Positions 27,943 to 39,004 of a stretch of DNA of 64,000 nucleotides are shown piece by piece. The stretch is from Piper betle (lineage: Eukaryota; Streptophyta; Magnoliopsida; Piperales; Piperaceae), in NCBI GenBank assembly GCA_033002965.1, contig JAURVB010014474.1, positions 124,001-188,000 of the forward strand. Direction: 5' to 3'. A program made the position numbers and the translations under genes. The notes beneath the pieces are model-generated. The model had not been told where the DNA came from. It was given only the letters and a program-made list of their open reading frames with translations, and did no database searches. How positions within the stretch are numbered: position 1 is the first letter of the stretch; each line of letters begins with the position of its first letter.

Positions 27943-28448
27943 GATAGAATCAATTATAATACAATAATATATTGCTTATACGTATATATATATTTGTGTA
28001 TTGTGCGGGTAAGTGACTGATCATTATTTTAGATCAATATATATTGTCTTTACAAACCATCTTTTTTTATAATCAAATATTATATAAAGAGAAACTTAAA
28101 TAATATATTACGAGAGGCCAGGGAATAAGATGTTAAGTTTAAAGAGAAACTTAAATAATATATTAAAAGAGGTCCTATTTAAAGGGATGGATTGGGATAG
28201 AATCAATTATAATACAATAATATATTGCTTATATGTATATATATATTTGTGTATTGTGCGGGTAAGTGACTGATCATTATTTTAGATCAATATATATTGT
28301 CTTTACAAACCATCTTTTTTATGATCAAATATTATATAAAGAGAAACTTAAATAATATATTACGAGAGGCCAGGGAATAAGATGTTAAGTTTAAAGAGAA
28401 ACTTAAATAATATATTAAAAGAGGTCCTATTTAAAGGGATGGATTGGG
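27943..28448. repeat. Two-copy tandem duplication, unit about 253 bp
   Basis: Copy 1 (27943-28195) and copy 2 (28196-28448) are nearly identical; I see only a c/t difference in 'gcttata(c/t)gtatata', an a/g in 'ata(a/t)(a/g)tcaaat' and one T fewer in a T-run. Each unit also carries an internal repeat of 'aaagagaaacttaaataata', spaced about 60 bp apart. No gene is affected. Confidence 0.9.
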
Positions 28449-30264
28449 CCTGCTCCCACAAATCCCGCGCTTCCTTACAATACCTAACCAAAACCCTTAA
28501 TTTTCTCGAAACAAACGGCAAGATATTTATACTAAGCATCTTATCATTGTAATTTAGTCTATCCAACATTTTATATCTTTAACGTCTTTAAAGCTTTATT
28601 AATTACTAATTTATATTTACTCACCATCTTCATTTATTAAATTAAATAAAAGTTAATATAATTTAAAAAGAATTTTTGAAAATTTTTATAATATAATATA
28701 TTAATTATTGATTTATATTTAATTTTATAAATAGTATTAATGAAGTAATTTTTAAGTATATCATATATCATAATTGAAATTTGTAGAGTACAATAAGATT
28801 TTGGCTGTTTATAAAAGCTTGTAGGTAGAACTATAAAAGTATAATATGATTTTAAAGTAAAATACATATTTTATGTATATTTAATAATTACATGTATTTT
28901 ATATGTTTAATAATTACACTTTTGTATTAATACTTATTTACTAATTTTGCACATTAACAATGAGTCTAGTACTAATTATGTAATAGTTTAAGGAGAAAAA
29001 TGGAAATTATTTTAAATCTGATTCTTTTTAACTATTGAGTTCTTTTATATATGAAAAAGTGTATTAATATTATTATTTATAATTAATGATAAATATTATT
29101 AAAAAATACTTATACACTAGCTTTAATAATATTATTAATGTATCAATATTGTAAATATATAATATTATTTAAATTTACTTTCCAATGACTTAACAAACAG
29201 ATGTTTTAATTAAACTTAATTTATTTATGACAATATTCATTTGTAGAGATTAACAAACAGATGTTTTAAATTCACTATGGCCTGCTTAATAATACAAATA
29301 TTTTTGCGATAAACCCTTAAAGAATTAAATATAATTAATTCACAAATATATAAAGTAATTATTTAAAAATAATTTGGGATATAAAATTAAGTAACATCTC
29401 CAATTTCAGTAAAATAATACTTCAAATTAGCTCTTCAACAATAACCAGGACTAAGTAAAATTCCCAAATTTGTTAGATATATATAGTACTTACAAAATTT
29501 TATTTAAGTAGAATTATGTATAATCAATCTAATTAGAATTTGTAAGAAATTATCAATTTTTAAATATAATAAATTATATTCTTAGTAATTATTTGACAAT
29601 TTGTAAGTAAAACTTGTTAACCGAGCATATATGAATACTGTAAAGTTTACATAAAGTATAACATCAATCTCAACTAGTTCTCAGGTCATCGAAGCTGTTC
29701 TTGAAATCTTACCAAGATTACTTCTGCCTCTTCAATGTCAACATGCATTCTATTCTGACTCAACTAAATTGTCATGTCTGAGGACATGGTCGCGGTGTTC
29801 AATCTTTGCCAAATCCTTTGATGGAAGAAGTTGATGATCCTTTGATGGAGGAAGTTGATGAGTACTCCACAGGGGAAGAGAAGGCCGAGTTCTTGTCCGA
29901 TTGGGTGTTGTATGGAAAGAATTTGTATGTTTTAAACAGAAGGGGGCGGTGGGGTTGGAGGACCAACTTTCTTTTTAAAATTTATTACCCACAAATCGTG
30001 AGTATGGATAATAATCCTCTAAAATCATAAATTGTAGATAATAATACCCGTTTTTCGTAATTTTTTCTTATACTTAATTCTCCCACTAGATAATATAAAA
30101 AAATTGGTAAAAAACTCTTAGATATAGTTAAATATAATTAATAGAGATAAACCTCAAATAATTTTTAAATATTTGTTAATTATACCAACCAATCATATCA
30201 GTTCAATATGGCTCATTTTTTTCTTTACATTAAAGTATGTGTTTGGGTTTACCTATAATTGTTA
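28449..30264. other. AT-rich non-coding region
   Basis: Very AT-rich. No gene is supported; the 74-codon ORF at 29806-30030 opens with a short in-frame duplication (NPLMEEVDDPLMEEVDEYS), which is interesting but has no recognised family and no neighbouring exon. The phrase 'ttaattctcccactagataa' near 30080 is shared with 39060. Confidence 0.4.
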
Positions 30265-30639
30265 GGGCTGCTAAATGTGTGAGTGAGCCGAGCTCACCTT
30301 GTGCTCGAACTCAACTCGAATAGCTCAAAGTTCATTCGAATTCGACTCAAGATTGAACGTGTTTCGAGCATATATGTTCGAAATTGACTCGAATATTTTT
30401 TATACTATTCGAGTTTGACTCGAACTTGAACACACTTAAACTATTAAATTCTAAGAGCTCGAAACAGGCTCGTATAGGAGTTTGAAATGAGATCGTTTGG
30501 AAGCTCGAAACCAGGTTGTTTAGAAGCTCGATACCACTCATTGGTGAGCTCAAAACTGGCTCATTTATAAGCTCGAAAGTAGATAGTTTTGAAATAAATA
30601 ATATATATATATATATATATATATTTATTTATTTATTAA

Positions 30640-31640
30640 GATTAAAAATTAACAAAATAGTCTAACATCAAAATAGTCTATCATACTTATACTTCCGACG
30701 GTTTTTTGGGCAACTATTGCTGGCGGCAACTACCGTCGGGATGGCGGTGGTATGGGGTACTGTTGGCAGTGGCTCGGCTGGCCTGGCGTGTCTATGATGT
30801 CGATAAGGTTAACAGAGGTGGCAGCTCACTGGAAAAGGGCAAAACAGGGGTGGTCAATGGTGGGGTGACAAGATTTGCCGGGATGGGCAAAGTTGGGCTC
30901 TACCCAGGTCGGGGAAGGTCAAGGGAGGGTCGACAACATCGAGGTGGTGACTGGATGGCGGTGGCGGCAGTGCGACGGTCGCCGACCACTAGATCGGCGA
31001 CGAGAGTGCAGTGCAGTCGCTGCGGCTTCATCACGACATGGAGGGCGGGTGAAGTCAAACGACGGGGGGAATGGTCAGCAATGTTCTGGAGATGATCGGG
31101 CGTGGCGTAGCAGCCAGAGGCAACGTTGGCGACGGAGAAGGAGGCGGTGTCGAGGGTTTGGGGGAATGAGAAGCGTTTGGGGGGGGGGGGGTGCAAGAAA
31201 TGGGTCGGTGGCGATATCGTAAATAAAAGTTGATTCATCTCGGACTCGAGTAAAAAATAATAACTAACTCGTAATAAATCCTTAAAAAAATCTAAAAACA
31301 GGGGGAAATCCTATAAAATATAAAGCACACCATAACACCATAATGGCATATTCTATAACTAATAACCCACTCAAACTGCCTTATAACGCCTCTTAATGCA
31401 TTATTCGGCCTAAAAAAATTCTAAGATCAAATACATAAAAAAAACATATTGCATACTTTCATATATTTTGATAACTCATTTGTCATTATCTTTCTGACGT
31501 TATCATTATATACTCAGGTACACTTGACCCTCATCGCTCATAACTCAGGGCTGATCTCGGCTCATGAAATTGATTCGACTTGAACCGACCGTTGAACCAA
31601 CTGGTTTGTTAATGTAAAACTTTAACTCGAGTCCTGGGTT
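30640..31640 (+). mobile_element. Diverged relative of the GC-cored element family
   Basis: A GC-rich core (about 30695-31200) is followed by the module 'ggactcgagtaaaaaataat' and then AT-rich sequence, ending near a 'gattcgacttgaaccgaccg' phrase. The order and the module match the element at 2999-3834 and, inverted, the one at 32000-32875. The core sequence itself is unrelated by eye. Boundaries and target duplication were not found. Overlapping ORFs in the core (30706-31238) are composition artefacts. Confidence 0.5.
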
Positions 31641-31999
31641 TTACACATAAGCTTATTGACGGATGCCAGATCATATAGGAACCCAATTATAAGTATGATA
31701 TTTTTATATATGTATTTTTATCTTAGTAATGAATTGTAAATCTTTTGGTTATCCTTATCCATGTTTTTGATGGTTTGTTTCTTATATAAGTCATAGCATG
31801 CATAATTTGTTAACCTAATGATTTTAATTAATTAAGCCATGATAAACAATTAAATTTTTGTGGCATAGATTTTCTGCAGGTAGCTGACTTATGTTAATGA
31901 AAATTGGTTTTTGTTCTTTTATCATAGTAAAATTATTTTTTAGAATTTATATCAATAGTCAATAATAAGATTTATTTGCGATTTTAAATGTATTTTGAG

Positions 32000-32875
32000 C
32001 ATTGTTGCAAAAATTGGAATCAGTAATTGGAATTGGTTTTTGAGGGAGTCATTGAATCGGATGAAATCAGTTAGGAATCAGTTTAGTTGAATCAGTCTAA
32101 ACTAGTCCTATACAAAAATTTTAATTTAGTCAAAATTGGTAGGGTTTAAGTTATAGAACATGTCATTTTGATATTATGGTATATATTATCTTTTATGGTA
32201 TTTTTTATATTTTTTGGATTTTTTAAAATTATTTAGAGTTAGTTATTATTTTTTACTCGAGTCGGATTTGAGTCAAGTTTTAATTATGAGAATGCCACTG
32301 CTATTTCTTTTATTTCTATCCCCTCTTCTCTCCCACACCTGCCGCCCTCCTTCCCCCGTCGCCGCCGTTGCCACACGCCGCCTCCCCTGCCAGCCCTGTC
32401 CCTCCCCTGCCACCGTTGCCCAGCCGCACTTCCCCATGGCAGCCCCACCCTGTCCCCATGTGCCCCGGTCCCCCCTATGCCCCTCGCTCCCCTTGTGTCC
32501 CCTACCAAGCCCTGTGTCCCCCGCCCCACCCTGCTCCCTGCTGCCACCCCGCCCTGCTATCCCCTTTCGCCCCTCTAGATCATCTCCCCCTCACCCCCCA
32601 CTCAGCCTCCCAGTCGCCTAGTCGCCACCCTCGCCACTCGCTGCTCACCGTCGCTGCCCTGTCCTACCCTCGCCCCATTTATCGCCGCTGTCCAGAAGTG
32701 GTCGATTTGGGCCAATTCCAAAATAGACTCAAATTGGTCGGAATAAGCTCGAATCAGCTGATTCACGGACTGATTCTTATTAAAGCCTATTTACCCATTA
32801 AATCGGATCAGAAACCTTCTGATCCGATTTAAATCAACTGATTCCATTCGAAATCGGCCAATTTCTCTATCTATG
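32000..32875 (-). mobile_element. Nested GC-cored hAT-like element with 8-bp target duplication
   Basis: An 876-bp insertion is bounded by ATTTTGAG on both sides (31992-31999 and 32876-32883). The left end is CATTGTTGCAAAAATTGG and the right end, reversed, CATAGATAGAGAAATTGG. The paralogous sequence at 19050-19080 runs straight across the insertion point (tattttgagtagacaaatga), which demonstrates the insertion. In the opposite orientation to the copy at 2999-3834, it has the same order of parts: GC-rich core (32330-32690), the 'actcgagt' module (32255-32270) and AT-rich flank. The Pro/Ser/Cys-rich ORFs in the core are not genes. Confidence 0.85.
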
Positions 32876-33131
32876 ATTTTGAGTAAGCATGTGATATTAT
32901 ATATAATATTATATTATAATATCGAGTCAAGTTAAAGTCGAGATACGAGTCAATTTTAAGTCGAGTTTGAGTTATAGCCGAGTCAAGTCTAGTCGAACGT
33001 TACCTTGCTCAAACTTGACTTATAAGATTTGAGTTTGAGTTAAGTTCGAGCTCGAGTATTTAAATGTCGAGTTTCGAGTAAAGTCAAACCAAATTGAACG
33101 ATAAATGCTAACAAGCTAGTTCGCTTAATTA

Positions 33132-33616
33132 GCAACCCAAATGTAATAAACAGACAAATAATTTATAAATATTTGTTAATTATGCCAACCAATCAAATTG
33201 AGTCATTAGATAATCTCTCCTTAAAAATTGAAGACATTTGTTAAATTTTATTTTCGTATTATATAATAAATTTGTTCTCTTGTTATATAATAGATAGCTA
33301 CGTAGATTTGGATGAATGTTCAATAATTTATCTTTCCTTTTTCCAACTCCACAATCACCAAATATAATAATTTCAGATTATTAATATTTTTAGACTAATT
33401 AGTCGATTCAAAATGAGTGATGAGCAACCTCTTGGTAGTTGTGTTAAAAATGATACTGCATCCAATATTTTCGAACCAAACAGCTGAAGAAAAAATTAAT
33501 AATAATAATAATAAGAAAAAAAAATGGTAGACAGACCAAAGGGTTCAGATTTCAGAGAATCTAAAACTCTACCAGTTCCAAGTCAATTTCTCCGTTTTGG
33601 TTCCGTCGAAGCTTTG
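33132..33616. other. Upstream region of the plastid protein gene
   Basis: AT-rich intergenic sequence. 33145-33215 resembles 30157-30220 (both contain 'aaatatttgttaattat' and 'ccaaccaatca'), so the flank of the composite element was itself duplicated. An (ATA)n run lies at about 33498-33514, just before the likely leader of the next gene. Confidence 0.4.
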
Positions 33617-36208
33617 ATGGTGATGACGATGGCAGCAGCATCCCTTCCATTCCTGCTGCATCCTCGTCCTTGCCCCTCCATCTCCACGCCTGCCCATTTC
33701 TCCTCTCTCGCGCCACCCTCCCTCTCTTCGTCTCAACGAGGTTCGCTGCAGCCGCAGAGATGACCCTGCTCCTGGTAAACTGGTTTGTTTTAGTTTCCTT
33801 TGTTCGTCGTATGGCATATAAGTAGGGCGGCTGTTTATCTTTTTTAATTGTTTGAAGTTGGTTTTTAAGTTGATAGCAGAGGGGCTTGTTTTTCTAATTG
33901 GAATTTATTTGGGTTGGAACCTTTGGATATCTGAGATCTGGAGCTTTACCTGGCTTACTGGTCTAATTGCACTTGTTATTTTTTGTATTAGTTTTATGGA
34001 TGTTGGGTCCTTAGTCGACGCTAATGGAAGTGAGGAGCTTAGTTAAATTGCTTCCTTTTTTTAGGCATGTGTTCCTTCTGTGCAGTTGCTACATTCATTT
34101 TTGTTGAGACATTTGAGTGGTGCCTGATGGAATTGAAGTCAGTCGTTTGGTATGTTCTTAATTTGAAGTAATCCTGCTGGAGCAGCATAATCAAATGTTC
34201 AATACTTCTACTACTTTTAATTGAAAAGAATGCCACCAAAGAAGTACCCAATCGGCTTACAACTTTGTTCTGTTCAATAGGTGTGTCTTCAATTAGCGTT
34301 GATATCTTCATGGGTACATTTCTAGGCATTCCCCTTCAATGAAGCGCATTGGATGTTTTGCTCTGCTTGTATTTTAGAGCTGCTTATAGAAAAACAAACA
34401 TGATGGTTTGAAGATAAATATCTAAAATAAGTTGTGGCTTTTCTCATGGAGGCAATGCTAGGATCTGTCTTGGAGATACAGAGGGAAAACAACGAGTATC
34501 GCTTTTACTTTTATGACACCTAATTGGGTAGGATTTCTAAAATGGACGCCTCATGGATACATGAGCAGTCTATATTTCAAGTTGATTGATTCACATTTTA
34601 GAATTAGTATGGTAGAGGCCTTAAGAGTTCAAACTTACTGCCTTGAATTATCTTTGCATTGGTTCATCAATATATAACGTACATAGTTGTGCTAGTCATA
34701 AAGAGCCTAAAGATTTATGGAGAGTGGCTAGGTTGTGATCAAGTCAAAGAGATAATTGTTTGTGAGCCGGCCTTCTTATGAGAATCCAGTGAGCTGCTGA
34801 GAGAGCAAGTTAAGGAGAGAGCTGTTTTTAAGTTGGCAGGTATTTTAAGAGCAAGTTAAGGAGAGAGCTGTTTTAAGTGGGTAGACATTTTAAGTGTTTG
34901 GTGAGTTGATCTGGTCTTTTAGAGAGTTAAGTGTTTGGTGAGTGGGTCTGGTCTTTTGGAGAGATGTCAGGGGTTCGGTTATGTACATTTTTTAACCTTT
35001 TGTTTGATCCCGACATATTACTATTTTGTGAGAATGAAGTTTTTCTTTCTTGTTTTTTTAAAATGCATTCAATTTTCATGGCTTTCTCTCTTGCTTTCAA
35101 TATGTGATAATGCTGCAAGGTCTTTCAAATTGTGAAGGTTTACTCTAGTTTTTTGTTGTATGATTCTATATTTTACTCTCCAAAATATCATTAGCCATTT
35201 TTCTCAATATGAAGCATTCTATATCATTTATTATGCACAATTCTTTAATTCATTACACCATTTCCTCTTGACATACACCCAGTCACGCAGAACAATGATT
35301 CAGTTTCCATGATTTGCTTGAATAGGCTGCCAATTGTTTTCTCCACTCTTTTTCTGCATACTGAAATTGGTCCTATTCTCAGGGAATATAGACAGCAAGG
35401 CTGTTTTAGATGCGTTTTTCTTGGGAAAGGCTTTTGCAGAAGCAATTACAGAGCGTATAGAATCTACTGTTGGAGAATTTGTAAGTGCCTTGGGACGCTT
35501 GCAAGCTGAACAACAAAAGCAACTGCGTGATCTGCAGGTATAAATATTAGCTCTTGATTAGGATGAGCCTATTTTATTCATTGTAAATTTAATATGGTTT
35601 AAGTCTCCTTTACTCCACGTTCTACATGTGTATGATTTTTTCAATTGAGGGAAAATTATATTTCTTTTGCTGGAAATGAGTTAAACACATGTCATCTTCT
35701 GGTAGCTTCATATTCCTCTTATATTGCATAAATTTTGGAACTTAGGGCATCATTCATCTGGAGCATTTTAATTCAAGCAGTATGGGTTATTAATCTAATA
35801 GTTCTCAGATGGCATGTAACTCTTCCTAACTGGTGATCAGCTTACTGATTTGAGCATTGAGAAGGGGGGTGAAAGTCATTGTGTTAGTGAAATTTTCTAT
35901 TTGTTAATTATTTCTTTGCCTTTGACACCATCTGATCTTCTATTTGGGAGCAAGTTCCATCCAAGACCATGCTTTCGTAGTTCTTATTCTCACTGTATGT
36001 GATTGATTATAATTGATCCATGCAGGGTGAGGTGTTCGAGAGAGCGAAGAAGGCAAAAGAAAAAGCTGCTCTTGAGGCACTGGGAAAAGAAGGCCTCAAT
36101 TTGATGCCAACAGCAATATCTGCTAACAATGGAGCTCCTGTTGATCAGCCTAATTCTGCAGGTACCCGTAGCGACAATGATCTTTCACAGGAGATGATAA
36201 ATAAGTAG
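33617..36208 (+). CDS. At4g13200-like chloroplast protein, 3 exons, exon 1 frame conflict
   Basis: It resembles, from memory, Arabidopsis At4g13200, a small chloroplast protein of unknown biochemical function found with plastoglobules. Exon 2 (35383-35537) reads AVLDAFFLGKAFAEAITERI, then STVGEFVSALGRLQAEQQKQ. Exon 3 (36026-36208) starts GEVFERAKKAKEKAALEALG and ends at a stop after QEMINK. Coiled-coil-like Glu/Lys/Gln spacing fits an amphipathic surface protein. Exon 1 has all its ATGs (33617, 33623, 33629) in one frame, giving a transit-peptide-like MAAASLPFLLHPRPCPS. The part that matches the family just before the good donor (33774|GTAAAC; VRCSRRDDPAPG) is in another frame. Splicing earlier at 33740|GTTCGC would keep phase. 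So either a weak donor is used or there is a one-base indel. Confidence 0.72.
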
Positions 36209-37329
36209 CTAATTCTCAAATTTTCAACCATAGTTTCATGACAAGACTGACTTACAGCTGTTTTGATTATGTAAACCTCCCTGCTAGTCTAGTACATTTT
36301 GTAAAATCTTCTTCAAACAACAATAAACCAAGTAATTTTAAGGTTCCAAGTCACCTGGGTAAATGTCAATGAGAAAGCAAAAACGTGAAAGGAGTTCTGA
36401 ATAAGAAGCGAAAAAAGATTGTGAAAGCCAAAAAGATTGTGAAATGAAATTGCTCTTCTTGCCATATTTGTATTGATTGACACTGACTTGGAGTGAGATG
36501 AAATTGCAGTCAGGAGTAATGAATCACAAATCGCAGAGAGAAACGCCTCATTACACTACAATAAGAAAAACCCATTCTCCCTGGTTCATTCACATATATA
36601 CTTTGGTTGACGCCTAGCCTGTATTGCGGCGATTTATAATGTTGTTGGAGGTATTTGTTCATGGTTAATGCGATATTTGATCAAAAGAAGATTTCCATTA
36701 GATGTATGTTTAGGGTTTTAAAGCGCAGAGAAAGTTTTCCTATGTGCAAATTTGGTCTTTTTGTTGTGTATATGGTGATGGTATTAGCTATTTAATTTTC
36801 CTCGCAATTGCAGCAATTGAAGGGTTAGATGTCTGAATAGGAAGCAAAGTTAGTAGGATGCAATTATGCAACACAATTTTATGACTATATGAAGTAAAAC
36901 TCCGCATCTGTACTACAATATAATTTTGGAAGAAATGAGCCCTCTTTTTCATGGTTCCTAATTCTTGTGGTAACTAAACCATGTGATACAAACATGATAA
37001 CCATAATAGTCATAGCATTGTTCTCATGGTTATTATATATAGACAGAGGGAGCAACTAGAGCATTTTCTAGGCATACAAAACCAAGCCTTCATTATTTTA
37101 TTTTTTTGAAGAGTCTCCCATAGATTTTACCCACATATCTTGAAACATAAATGATCAAGTTCAAAACAAACATATATCTAAACATCCAGACAGATCCAAA
37201 CCAACCAAGCAAACCAAGTCGGGGAACCTATTCACATCATACACAACCAGCTCCCCCCACCCCACCCCCACCCCCACCCGCATGAGTGTCAAGAGTTGGT
37301 GAATTTCAATGAGTTAAAAGTTGGTGAAT
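36209..37329. other. 3' flank, non-coding
   Basis: Contains the probable 3' UTR of the preceding gene. A C-rich run (ccccccaccccaccccca type) lies at about 37250-37280. No gene is supported. Confidence 0.4.
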
Positions 37330-38335
37330 TTGACCTTGTGTATACCGTGAGCGGGACATACGCAGGTTGCAGTAGGCTTTGAATTAGTGAGAGGGTTATT
37401 CCATTCACGAAGGATCCTGACATATCTACATCTTGGGCTTCCTCACACTCGAAGAGGCTTAGAGTAGACGGATACTATTGTGTATAGTACATGTCTAGAC
37501 TTGTAGTATTAGAGGGTATTGAAGGCGACTGTCTGAGAGTACTCAACCTTTATATTTTTGGTCAAGTGTTATATATTGAAGTTTGGAAAGGGCTTAGGAT
37601 ATGTATTTTTTTTCGAGAGTGTGATCAGTTATTGCCGAGAGAGGCATTAACCAAAAGTGGCACAACACCATTATAGTTCAGGATGTTATTAAGTGTGCAG
37701 CTTGATGACTCTTTTACTAGATGTCCTTTGAGTGTTCCCATAGAGATTATCTATGGTTTTCTTTTTCGTGGAAATCATATTCCACTTGTCAATTTGTATT
37801 AGTTATTTTTCGGACTAGTGACACTTATTATTGGAGTTTTTCCTATTATATATGTAGGTCCTATATTCTTATGTGTTGTTTTTATGTGTTGGGTCGGCTT
37901 TGGTAGAAGGACTGATAGTTGCTATACAAACACTTGTGCTCAGTGCGCCATTGTTTTCTTTCCTGCTTTTATCTGTGTTTGATGTGTGCCTTTGTGTATT
38001 TTATGTGAGGTATTATGATTTATGCTCTAAAAACTTTTATAGTAGTAGATAAGACATTGTATCAATTTATGTTTTGGCCACTATTACGTGTTGAGTGTTA
38101 ATATGTCATGTCATTACACTTAGCCTCTTATTAGATTGTTGCACATATCTATTCATTCTTTCTTGTTCACTGTTAGTTGCGTATTAGTAATGTCTTCCTT
38201 TTTCAATACTCTAAAAGGGGTGTTTCAGTCCTTTTTTTGTTCAAGTATTACAGATTCATTAATTTAGATATGAATTGACTAAATCATAACAATTTTGATT
38301 TTGTTCTTAGGAGAACGGGAATTGGGGGTTTTACA
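37330..38335 (-). repeat. LTR-like repeat, copy 1
   Basis: It shares an ordered series of phrases with 40560-41715: 'ggatcctgaca', 'gagagtactcaacctt', 'gggcttaggatatg' and 'acacttattattgg'. It ends ...GGGGGTTTTACA at 38335, that is TGTAAAACCCCC on the minus strand. The same series appears in reverse at 63054-64000. Minus-strand orientation is inferred from the TGTAAYACCC start common to plant Gypsy LTRs. The left end is uncertain. ORFs at 37491-37676 and 37721-37906 lie inside it and are not genes. Confidence 0.6.
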
Positions 38336-38962
38336 CCTTTAATCCTCAATTTTTGTTTGTTTTTGGATTGACTGTTGAAAATTATTTTGATTCAAAATTG
38401 AGGGTAAAATTGCTATTTTGAAATTTATTTCTTTTAATCGTAAATATGGATAATAGTGCCCTAAAATGGTAAATTTTGGATACAAACATCTTTTTCATAA
38501 ATTTCTCTAACCATAATTGCCAGAAAAAAGTGAAAAAAATTAAATTGTCTGAAATGGCCTCATTTTAAAAAATAAAATAAAATAATCAAAATTCTTTACA
38601 AACTAAAACAAAAAGCATCGGTGACCAGGTGGTCAAACCTGGTCGCCCACGATTGAGGATGGCAAGATCCGGTCACCCTAAGGCCAGGGAGCCAAACCTG
38701 GTTGCCCTAAGGCCAAGGGTGGCCATATCTTGCCACCCCTAACCTTGGGGCAACCATGGCGGGGCAGTCGTCGCCGTCTTCAGCTCCCTTGTAAAAACAA
38801 AAGACAAAAAAGGCCTTTGGGCGGTGGTCATTCCAAGGCCAGGGGTGGCTAGATTTGGTTGCCCCCTAGCTATCCAGTTCTAGTCGTCCAATAGTTGAGG
38901 GTGACCAGATTGCTGCCTCATGCAGCGACACTGACTGTCGCTTAGCTAGCCGGCCCCTAAAA

Positions 38963-39004
<42 letters not shown>

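Larger units (their letters stand above)
30265..33131. mobile_element. Composite DNA element with GGGCTGCTAA ends and nested insertions
   Basis: The left end (GGGCTGCTAAATGTGTGAGT) and the reverse complement of the right end (GGGTTGCTAATTAAGCGAAC) are imperfect inverted repeats. Flanking 8-mers AATTGTTA and AAATGTAA agree at 6 of 8 positions and may be a decayed target duplication. Both subterminal zones are rich in TCGAG/CTCGA words. The interior includes a (TA)n tract at 30600-30625, a GC-rich segment at 30640-31640 and a second complete insertion at 32000-32875. The right part is homologous to 19015-19330. No transposase frame is seen. Confidence 0.55.

Noticed and set aside
30706..31238. 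Three overlapping ORFs of 112-129 codons
   Set aside because: They lie in the GC-rich core of a transposon relative, with no recognisable domain.
32214..32832. Pro/Cys/Ser-rich ORFs of 135 and 154 codons, one with a signal-peptide-like start (MRMPLLFLLFLSPLLSHTC)
   Set aside because: They lie inside the nested element with target duplications; composition explains the frames and the second ORF is in another frame of the same DNA. The signal-like start was tempting but is T/C-rich low complexity.
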